Shown here: positions 36,701 to 48,700 of the stretch, piece by piece
Position numbering within the stretch: the first letter of the stretch is position 1
How the letters are laid out: every line of letters begins with the position of its first letter
Assembly (NCBI GenBank): GCA_964017045.1
Contig: OZ024807.1
Span: forward strand, 8,289,481-8,353,480
Direction of reading: 5' to 3'
Origin: Omphiscola glabra
Lineage: Eukaryota > Mollusca > Gastropoda > Lymnaeidae
Length of the DNA: 64,000 nt
Translations under genes and position numbers: made by a program
The notes under the pieces: model-generated
The model's input: the letters and a program-made list of their open reading frames with translations, nothing else
Told to the model about the DNA's origin: nothing
The model's database searches: none

Positions 36701-39700
36701 CTTTGACCCGTCATATCCCCCCATAAATTTTATTTCATCACTTTGACCCGTCATATCCCTCCATAAACTTTATTATATCACTTTGACCCGTCATATCCTC
36801 CATAAACTTTATTACATCACTTTGACCCGTCATATCCCCCCATAAACTTTATTACATCACTTTGACCCGTCATATCCCCCCCCCCATAAACTTTATTACA
36901 TCACTTTGACCCGTCATATCCCCCCCATAAACGTTATTACATCACTTTGACCCATCATATCCCCCCATAAAGTTTATTACTCCACTTTGACCCGTCATAT
37001 CCCCCCATAAAGTTTATTACATCACTTTGACCCATCATATCCCCCCATAAAGTTTATTACTTCACTATGACCCGTCATATCCCCCCATAAAGTTTATTAC
37101 ATCACTTTGACCCGTCATATCCCTCCATAAAGTTTATTACATCACTTTGACCCATCATATCTCTCCATAAAGTTTATTACATCACTTTGACCCGTCATAT
37201 CCCCCCATAAAGTTTATTACTTCACTTTGACCTCTATAAAACTCTGCCCTGCAGTTCCCAGTTTTTGGTTTGCCCATTGAAGCATGCTGCCGTTCTGATG
37301 ACAATTAAGGGAGACCACAAAGTTGTTCCGCTGGATGATGATGTAAGTCCTTGTATATTTGCACTGTATTTATAATTATTAGACATAATTAGATTTAGGG
37401 AACATGTGCAATTATTTTTTAAAAAAGCTTATACTTATTGACAGTTTTGCTTTAACCAAAATTTACTTTAAAAATGTTTTTCTTTAATGCCGAACTTCAA
37501 TGGAAGTTTTTGCTTTGTCTTACAAGCCTACATTCACTATGCAATTCCAAGCTAAGTCTTGCGAGACAAGTTAATCGATCATAGAAATGATGTTAAGTAC
37601 TTAATATTTTCTTTCTAGCCTGTGAGGTCATTTGCTTTGAGTATAGTTTATGCACAAATTAATTATTTTTGTCTCATTTCCTAGTCTGATCTAAACATCA
37701 TTGCATCATTTGACCGGAGGGGGCGTTATATTTACACTGGCAATGCCAAAGGAAGGGTACGTATCCAGTCATAGTTATTAAATGTGCCTCTCTTTATTAA
37801 ATAGGTGTAGCTATAACAGTTACGTTTAGCCTGCTGTGACATGTTACCAAATACATCTACAAATTTAGTTTCTTTAAAGAGGCCAACTATTGTATTTTTT
37901 TTTTGTATGGTTGTAATTATTTATCAATTTATTTTTCAAATTGAGCAATCACAACCTTGTTGTCCACACTTTTTTGTTAAAAATGTGCAAAATATAAAAT
38001 TCTCAATTTCACTAAATCACAAAGCAAGCTATTATTTTATCAAACATGCTGAGGTATTCATTTTAAAAACGCTTGTAAGGTTCACTGATAAATTAAGTAA
38101 ATTTCGCTGTTCATAACCTCAGTTGGCAAGGAAATCTATTGCAATACAGAAATTCAGCATACCCCCAGCTTTTAACGACAGCTCATTCATTGAATATATC
38201 TTGTGATTAGGCCTTTAACTGGTTTTGATTAAATCATTTCATGCTCCTGCAGATATTGGCATTTGACATTGACAGCTTGGAGCTGGCAGCATCATTTCGG
38301 GTGACTACGGGTGGCCTCAACACTACAGCCATCAAATCACTGGAGTTTGCCAGGAGGGGGGAGTAAGTCAGACTTTTAGAGCCAGTTCCTAGATGCACAC
38401 AGTTTGTTGTAAACTGCAACGTGGCTTGTCTCAAACGAGTGTTGATTTAGCAAGCTTCAACTGAGCTCTAACATAGCTTTACAAGAGCCTTGTATTTGAT
38501 ACAATTAAAACTATTTGCAGGATAACCTGTTTTTTTTTTGTGTGGTTTTTTTGGGGTGTGGGGGACGTTGTGTGTGCTAAATGTTTTTGAAAAATTGATT
38601 CGTAAATGGTTCACAATATACTTATTAAAATATATTTTACCAGATTCAATGCTCCTTTTTATAAAATTTTTTACAAAAAAACATTATTATTTTCTGAACT
38701 CGAACAATAAACTGCATCGTATAAATCAGGCATGTTCAACCTGCTGGCTCAAAGAGTCCCACAAACAAAAAAAGTTGTTTCATTGAAATAATTTAAGTCA
38801 TTATTGCGTGGATAGCTGCAACAGAGCAGGAGTTTCGGACACTCCTGGTCTAAATTTTTTTTTTATTATTTAAAATTAAAAGTTTTTAATTGATCAGCCA
38901 GTTGTCATTTGTTGATTTAGTTAATGAAAACCGCTGTTGAACCCTATTGTCTTTTGATAAACCCTGTTATCTTTTGATAAACCCTGTTATCTTTTGATGA
39001 ACCCTGTTATCTTTTGATGAACCCTGTTATCTTTTGATGAACCCTGTTATCTTTTGATGAACCCAGTTATCTTTTGATCCCGACTATTGCAGGTGTTTCC
39101 TGGTGAACTCAGCTGACAGGATCATACGAGTTTATGAAAGTCGGGAGGTCCTCACATGTGGGAAGGATGGGGAGCCTGAGCCCATGCAAAAGCTTCAAGA
39201 CTTAGTGAACAAGTAACTCCTGCGTCCACCAACTCTTATGCTTTTCATGAACACTCATTAACTCATATTATATGAAGACCTTTTTTATTATTATTATTAG
39301 TTGTCTTATATAGCTCGGTACCCCAACCTAGGGCTGGGCTCACCTCGCTGTACATAAAAATATTAGCGAAAGAGACATAATAGTGACAATAAAATAAAAT
39401 ACATTTATGTAATAAAAAAAACAGCTGCATAGAAACAAAACAAAAACAAATGCATATTCACCCCACCCATTCCAGAACTTTTACATGTCAAGCCATGGAC
39501 AGCAGCCAGCAGCATCGTTTATCGGTCAGAGGGGGGGCAATCAGTCAGGGTAGTAGAGTTTAAAGAGTTGTGTTTTGAGTGCAGTTTTGAAGGCCTGGGT
39601 GGTTGGTATATTGCAGGTGTGTAGTGGCAGAGAATTCCTTTGTTTGGGGGTGCAGACACATTTTATATGAAAACATATGAACTCCATTTAGCGTATATAT

Positions 39701-42700
39701 GAACACTTGACAAATGTCCAAAACTCGGCATCATTGTATTGGAACCTTTCTTTGAAAGATTTATATGCATTGATTTAAAGATTTTAATCACCTCTAGCGT
39801 CTCTCCTCAACCAGGACACTGTGGAAGAAATGCTGTTTTTCTGGTGATGGGGAATACATTGTGGCAGGGTCTGCCAGGCAGCATTCCTTGTACATATGGG
39901 AGAAAGCTGTGGGGAATCTGGTCAAAATCTTGCATGGAACTAAAGGAGAACTTTTGTTGGATGTTGTTGTAAGTTGAGGGCTAAAAAAAAAAAATAGACA
40001 ACTGTCGTGTGGTGAGCAATGTGGGGGAAAAAAATAAACTGGGTCGTTGTAGTACGCAATGGACTGCGGTGAGTGGATTGTTTTGTCACGTGAAAAGCGT
40101 AAGTACGAGTAAGACTTCCGGTAGGCTGTCTGCAACACACTAGTCGCTCACAAATTTTTCTTCAAACAACTTTCTTCCTTTAATCATAACTGAATTATAA
40201 TTATTGTCACATTTATGAATGTCATTTAAAAAAACATGCGTATTCAAGAATATTTTGAAAAGTAACATTTTTAATTAACATTGGGGAAGCGCTGATGGAG
40301 ACAAACATTTTGCTTTAAAATTAATGATAATGGCGGATCAGCTGTTATCTGTTGTTATGTGTAGCATAGGCTACCGAAGGCTTACACGTATCACGTGACA
40401 AAACAAGGAAGTGACTCATCGTAATCCATTTGGTAAAGCTCAAATCTCTTTGCTTACGACATCCAATATCACATATAAGAAATACAACAATTCTATAATT
40501 GTGACATTGTCTTTAAATGACATGGGCGGCTCGGACATTGGTATTTAAATATCTATAACATAAACATATTAAAAATATAAACTTTTGGGTTGAGTTGGGA
40601 ATATGTAACTCTACCACTGGCGCTAAACCCTAAGGCCCCCCCCCCACCACCTTTTGGCTCCACCCCTGATGTGCTCATCAAACCTTTTATTAATCTCACT
40701 GCTTTACAAAATTACTGTCTGTATTTTGAAAACAAACTAGTATTTTTTAAAAACCTGCGTGAACTCTAATTATTTTTTCTCCGACAGTGGCACCCAGTAC
40801 GTCCAATCATTGCATCAATATCAAGTGGACTTGTTTCAATTTGGGCTCAAAATCAAGTGGTAAATTTAATACTCTCTACTATTCTGATTTAGATCAGTGG
40901 TAAAATTCAATACTCTCTACTCATCTGATTTAGATCAAGTGGTAAATTGAATATTCTCTACTCATCTGATTTAGATCAAGTGGTAAATTTAATACTCTCT
41001 ACTCATCTGATTTAAATCAAGTGGTAAATTGAATACTCTCTACTAATCTGATTTAGATCAGTGGTAAAATTCAATAATCTCTACTCATCTGATTTAGATC
41101 AAGTGGTAAATTTAAATACTCTCTACTCATCTGATTTAGATCAAGTGGTAAATTGAATACTCTCTACTCATCTGATTTAGATCAAGTGGTAAATTTAAAT
41201 ACTCTCTACTCATCTGATTTAGATCAAGTGGTAAATTGAATACTCTCTACTCATCTGATTTAGATCAAGTGGTAAATTTAATACTCTCTACTCATCTGAT
41301 TTAGATCAAGTGGTGAATTTAATACTCTCTACTCATCTGATTTAGATCAGTGGTAAATTTAATACTCTCTACTCATCTGATTTAGATCAAGTGGTAAATT
41401 TAATACTCTCTACTCATCTGATTTAGATCAAGTGGTAAATAAAATACTCTCTACTCAGCTGATTTAGATCAGTGGTAAATTTAATACTCTCTACTCATCT
41501 GATTTAGATCAGTGGTAAATTTAATACTCTCTACTCATCTGATTTAGATCAAGTGGTAAAATTCAATACTCTCTACTCATCTGATTTTATATAAAGTTGC
41601 ATTCTCCCCAAGATAAGTGGATGACTTCATCATAGTCTCTTTTTGCCATTGATAATATATTCTCTTCATTGAAACACTATAGACTTGCTGTAAGGCCCCC
41701 TTTTTATTGTTCAGTTCCCTATGCATCCCTTTAGCACAGTGGTTCTTAACCTGTGGGTCGTGACCCCTTTGGGGGTCGATTGACCCTTTTCCAAGGGTCG
41801 CCTGAGACCATCGGAAAACACATATATTCTACAGTTATGAGGTAGCAACGAAAATAATTTTGTGGTTGGGGGTCGCCACAACATTGGGAACTGTATTAAA
41901 AGGTTCGCGGCATTATGAAGGTTGAGGACCGCTGCTTTAGCAAGTTTTAACGATAGTTCTAACAAATTTACATGATGACAAAGTACAAAGAATATACGAG
42001 AAATGTGATTTTGCTCTAGCGGCTGCAGTGTCATCTGGATGTCTATCATCTCACCTGGATGACTTTCATCTATCCTGTTTGTCAACGTCAGTCATGAATG
42101 CATGTCTTAAATTTGGCTGAAGTATTTTCAGCTGTATCTGTTTGGCGTTGTATGACCCATAAAGAAAGTTTTAACAATTTGAAAGGAAAACTGGAGCGCT
42201 TTCGCCCCGGACTTTAAAGAACTTGATGAGAATGTGGAATACGATGAGAGAGAATCTGAGTTTGATCTGGAGGATGAGGACAAAGTAAAGGAAGAAAGCA
42301 AAGGTGAGGAAAGGGAGTGCTTTACATCAGTGAAACCATTCTATAAATGGCTGGTGATAATTTACTTTACAAAATACACACTCTGCACAATTTAGACTAT
42401 CTGAATGAAAAATACAAGTCCACATCTAATATTAAAGTAGTGACTTTTTCAAAAGTTTTATTCTGTCTCAGAGACGTCCTGGTCAAGTGTGGGACAGACA
42501 CTAAACAAATTTTTTTTTTTAAATATATTGAGAGTGATCGCTATGCAAGATAGGGGGGGGGGGGTTTCCATAAATCATTATTTTTATTATTTGATTTTTG
42601 TATTTGTTTTAGCCCCGGTTGAAGAAGATGTGGAGGTCGATGTCTGGACCGTAGAACCCATTCAAGCATTCGTTAGCAGGTTTGTTCAGTTATTTTTATC

Positions 42701-45700
42701 TTTTTTTTCCCCTCACAGTTTTCAGGGTTTGTTTGGGTGAGAGCATTGCTATGTGTGGTCAGTGGTCCTCAGTCGGTTTTCAGGGTTTATTTGGGTGAGA
42801 GCATTGCTATGTGTAGTCAGTGGTCCTCAGTCGGTTTACAGGGTTTGTATGGGTGAGAGCATTGCTATGTGTAGTCAGTGGTCCTCAGTCGGTTTACAGG
42901 GTTTGTTTGGGAGAGAGATTTGCCATGTGTAGTCAGTGGTCCTCAATCTTTTTATGAACATTTTATTTAACTCACCATGAAAAGTTGTTTCAAATTTTTA
43001 CAATTTTTGTTTGACCAACTTCACTATCTAATTCCAGGCTTAGTCTTGCGAGACAGTTTAATGGATCCTTAGATATATCAAAATGTTATGTAAAAAAAAT
43101 CTTTTAAAATACCCAATGGAGAGTAGAACAATGCGCTTGTCAAAGTTATCTTAACACTGGTGTTCAAATAAAAGATTGAACCCCCAGAAAAATATTTTTC
43201 TTAAATTAACAAAAATAAAATATAGCTTGTTATGGTGTGGTGGTGCATGGATGGAGCTCGATGCCCTTGAGATTAAAGTTTTTTTTTAAATCTAATTTTT
43301 GACAAGCTACGTCTGGCGTCTGGCCACTAAAATAATCAAAAGGTGGCAGGTAAAAGTTAAGCCATGATTAAATGCTTTGGGGTGATGTGTCAATACAAAA
43401 AAAAAAAGAAGATGTAATATAATAATAGAGTGTCAGTACATTATTTTTTTTTTGATTTCATAAATTTTGCAATTAAAAAAAAAAAGAGAAAAGAATTTAA
43501 CCGCCTTTTTTTTTTTTTTTGCATTTAATTGCACCATTCAGATTTTAGGTCCATAAAATATAATAATGTTAATAATAATAGCAAATTGAATTAGTTAGCA
43601 TAATAATGTTAATAATAAAAAGTGAATTAATTAGCATACTATTGTTAATAATAGCAAAGTGAATTAATTACCAATAACATAGCTGCAAAAAAAGGATTGT
43701 AGTGTAGTTTTCTGGGATTTTTAATATTTAATTTTTACACCCCCAGCACTTAGACAAAGGTGTTACAAACATTTTGAACAAATGAAATAACTGCTCTAAC
43801 CGACCTTGTAGAATATAATTAAATAACATCTTTGCCCTGCTAGTGATGAGGACGAAGAAGATAAAGAAGCCCTCCTATTTTTACCTGTCTCCCCTGATGT
43901 TGAGGAACCCGAGGACGGATGGCAAGCCAACTCCGAGTCTGTAAGTGGAAACCTTGAAGATTTACTATAATGCACTTGGCATTCCACCCATGTGGGTTGT
44001 GGGAGAGTGGATTTCTTACTTAGTTTACACTGGAAATATTTTTCCTTCTGGTCTGTATTTATTTAATAGGGTTGTTAATTTTTTTTTTCCTAGCTCAATT
44101 TATTTATGATACGGCAGACCTGTTTACCCTCAAACTCTTGTAATTGTCCAAAATCATTACAAAATGGTTCAATGCATTATCTTAATAATAAAAAATAAAC
44201 ATACAGTATATATAATGTATACATCTTAAAATCGTACATTGTATGCCAAAATCTTTAGAGTAAACAGGTCTGACACAGTGACTAGAACAGGGCTGGGCAA
44301 ACCATGCAAAAAAAAAGATTAAATAATTTCATAAACAGCTACTTTGGTGGATTTTTATTTTAAAATGTTGTAAAATAATGTCTTTCATTTTACTGAAATT
44401 TTGCCAACCTTTAACCATTATCAGATTGGGCTCTTTAATGCATTTGGAAAACCTGAAAACTAGTAGCTGATCGACAACAGCAACAACACTAAACTCAGCA
44501 TTATTTTCAACCCTTTTTTTTATGATAACAAAGAAACTATGCTTTAAAATTATTTGGCTGGTTGTGTGAGTGACAGCTAAAACTACACTTAAAGGCTGAT
44601 AGAAAAATAATATCTCCACTAATATCATAATCAGGGTAGAATGTATTAAAAGGTTTGCAACCCCTGGTCTAGAGGGTTTTTTTTATTCAATTACACCTCA
44701 CTGAAAACCTCTATTGAAACTTAATAGATTTTTTTACAAAGTGTACTTCTTTTGTGACTTGCATGCATCTATTCAACCAACAAGTCAATATATTTCTATT
44801 GAAGATTCAAAAAGTCTGTTTCAATGTTTTGGCTTAACACCATCATCATTGGTTTACAGCCATTACGTATGACTATCTTACCATTAGATGATCATAGAGT
44901 ATGTGAACTAACTTGCAATCGGTATTAAAAGCAATTTTTGGTGACTTCCAGTACAACCTGTGCACTCTCATACGGTCCAAGACCTATGATGGGAGAAGTG
45001 CATGACACCACTGATAGACTTATAATAACATATGGCTTTTTGTCTCTCCCTTTATCATATACGTAACATTTTGAAAGATTTTTACACATCATTTTGCTCT
45101 TGAGTCCAATCGATAAATGTTTTTTTTAAAATATATATTTTACCGAAATAAATTTTATTAGAGTTATCTTCTAAAAAAATAAGCATGCTTATTTCAACTT
45201 TAATAAGTTTGACTACAAGCTGGATTATTTCTTTTATTTTAAATATGACTATTCCTAAATGAACCTGTTTCTTAGACCGGTACTCAACAATCTTTTTTTT
45301 TTTTTTAATTTTCTCCATGAACATCTCTTCATTAGCAAAATATCCAATTATCAAAATTTGTACCCATTTCGCTACTAAACCAAAGTGTATCATAGCAATG
45401 GTTCTACCATTGTAGAATTTTTAATGCTTCAATTTCTTCTCTGGTTCCTTAATGTTAATATTTCACACAAGAACATCAAGTGATATATATAAATAATATT
45501 GATTTTTTGTTGTCTGGTCTGTTAAATCCTTATTTTAGCCATTGGGAGAACAATGCTATCTTTACTCAAATTTGGAGAATATTCTTGCTCAAATTTGGAG
45601 AACATACTTGTACCATAATGAAACAGTTGATTGCATTTATGCCATAATTCTTACAGTCATTACTTTTAACAAGTCAATGAAACACCTTTTTTTTTTAATC

Positions 45701-48700
45701 TTTTTGTTTTTTAATGAATGCCTGCTACGTCTCATGTGTAGAATTTTTGTTTCATTCTTCCAGTATTTTTATAATTTAATTTTCTCTTGATTGGTGCATG
45801 CTCTCATTAATGTTTTTTTTTCTTTTTGTGTGGCTTCATTGATGTTTTAATTTGCTCTCCCTCTCCCCCCATATTCTGAGCAGAAAAGATCTTCACAGGT
45901 TTCTCTACCCAGAGTACCGGTAAAACAAATGTCCTGTCTTTGTAGTCGGTTATTTTGTCAGTGTATGTAGCTCTGTATGTGGGATGAGGTCCTCAAGTCT
46001 AGAAAATTTATGTAAAAGGGGGAGGGGACACTTGGCAAGTTAACAATCAATTATTTTTTTTCTATACTAATGACAATGAGTTATAGCTATCAGGTTAGTT
46101 GCTTAGGTGAATTGTAAAGATTAAAACCAATGGTTTACCAAGAATAAGTTAAAATGTATAGTCCGTTCTGGAAAGAAAATCTACACTTATCCAATTTATT
46201 GGAAGTAAATGAAGGTTTTTTTTAAAAATAAAAGGTCTTCAACCTAACTAGACAAATACTTTGGGATTACACGGCACATGTATAAAATAAAAGGTCTTCA
46301 ATCTAACTAGACAAATACTTTGGGATTACATGGCACATGTATAAAATAATGTGGGATTAAATTGTACTAAACATAAGTTTAAAAAAATAAATAAGTGTTT
46401 TAATCTGTGATTACTTTTAAATATGTTTCAAGACTAACCAGTTTAAAACTTACCATTACAAATGTTCAGATACTGATGGGGCCAACAATGGTCAGAGAAA
46501 TTATTGCCTTTCATGTGTGTAAATGAAAACAAAAAAATATGAAATTATTTTTAAAAATGTGTGTAAAGTTTTGTGTCATGCTGACTAGATTCTTTAAAAA
46601 TCTTCCAATTAGTTAATATTCTTTGTAAATGACTGTAAATTATCCACTCATTATGTACATATTACACTAGTTACAAGCTCAATTCATTTCGGAAAACTGA
46701 AGTAAAATTGAAGACATAGTTGTAAATGAATGTTTAACATTTGTGTCGTCTTCACATCTCACTCTCTCCCCCCCCTCCTCAAAACCCGACACAGCTAATC
46801 ACGACCGTCTTCAAAGTTAGTCTGTAACACACAAGTGACTAATTCAAGTTCCCATTTAAATTTTTTTTTTTTTTTTTGGTTTTGTTTCTGCGCTCACTTG
46901 TTCCTGTTTGATGTTTAGACAAGTTTCTCTGTTTCCCACTGTGGTATTTCCACACGTGGACTTTTTAGTTTACTTTGATGTTTTTGTTCCTTCAACAAGA
47001 TTGGAGTTGAACATTTACTTTTTAAATATTCACTTGCACCTGGCTTCTTCGCCCCTCAGCAGTGAAACAAAAATAAATTGAAGAAAACATTTTTACAGTA
47101 AAGAAAAAGGAAAAATAGAGCAATAACAATTTTTTTCTTTTCTTTTTTTTTTTTTTTTTGTAATAAGAAAAGCCTTAGTCACTATAATTCTTAGTCACTA
47201 TAATTCTTAGTCACTATAATTCTTAGTCACTATAAGTTTTAGTCACTCTATAAGTCAAATTAGCTTGACCATCTGCTGTTAAATGAAAGCATTTGTTATT
47301 TCCTTTAAAGTGTACATTGTTTGTTTTTTTACACAAATTAAAAAAATTTTATTGTGAAATTTACATGCATGTAACTTTGGATTGGAGACTAAAACATGTT
47401 TTAGTTGTAATATGAGTTTCTCTCTTTATTCTTCTAATATAAGGAAAAAATATAAGCAGGGCAAAGAAGACTCTAGCCACACCATAAATTCATCTAATTA
47501 TATTTCAAATTAAGACTAAGTCTGTTATTTAAAAATGTTATAACAATTATATTCAACTGGTAGAGAAAAGTTATGGGATGGGGTGAGGCGTTCTGCATGT
47601 ACACTAACCTGATCACTGTTAATTTTTGTAAAGTGAAAATAATATTCATAACTAAAATGTAACACGAAGTCTTAACTGTTAAAACCCTACAAAGTCTAAC
47701 TTCTGTGCACAACTGAGTTAAATACACCATTACTCACTAGAACATGTAGCTAAGAACTAGTAACTAAGAAATGGTAACCATGTCATTATTTGTTTGTTTC
47801 ATTGTTATCTAGCTTTGTCAATGCTGTAGTTGATCTTTGTGACTTTTTTAAGTGTTTAGTTTTATCAAAGTTTTTATTATCTTAACTTAAAACTAATTTT
47901 TTTCTCTTTGTTACTTTTAAAGTGATTTATTTTTTCCCCCTCATATTTTGATTTTCAGTCATTTTGTTTTGCTTTTCCGATTTCCAGGAAGATATTCCAC
48001 CAACACTTGAAGTTTGAACGCTATTACTTATTATTTTATTACTTTAAAAGCTATTGCAAATCACTCCATAAGCATTGCTAGCTTATAAAATATGTCCTGC
48101 AGTTGATATCTAATCTCGAGAAGTGGGGTTTGTCCGTGGTGACACAAAAGGGAAAGATTCCAAAATAAGCTTGCATGTATTTTAAGCGTTGTTATTATAA
48201 ATTTCTAAAACTTACTAAAACGTTTCACTGGTTTGTTTTCATTCGAATTCAATTTATTAATAGATCATTTACCAGTATTAGGTTGTGTTACATTCCAAAA
48301 TTATAATTATAATAATTTATTGATTTTCTTTTTTTGTCTTTTTTTTTTTCTAAAGGAAGACCTGTTTGCCTTCTAGTAATGAATTATACAATTTATATTT
48401 AGATTTAAGATGCGGTTTATAATTACAGTTGTGAATTTTTAAAAATGAGTTACATTCCAAAATTGTAATTATAATAATTTATTGATTTTATTTATTTTTT
48501 TTTTCTAAAGGAAGACCTGTTTGCCTTCTAGTAATGAATTATACAATTTATATTTAGATTTAAGATGCGGTTTATAATTACAGTTACAGTTGTGAATTTT
48601 TAAAAATGAGTTTCACTCACTGAAGATGTTATTGCTTTTTTTTTTTTTAAAATTATGTTACCTTAACCAGACCTGTTAACCCTCAAACTCTTAAAATCGT

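Noticed and set aside
44940..45010. Exon-like block after TTCCAG ([14 protein letters not shown])
   Set aside because: It stops quickly and does not fit the RBBP5 phase or sequence; probably chance or a decayed element.
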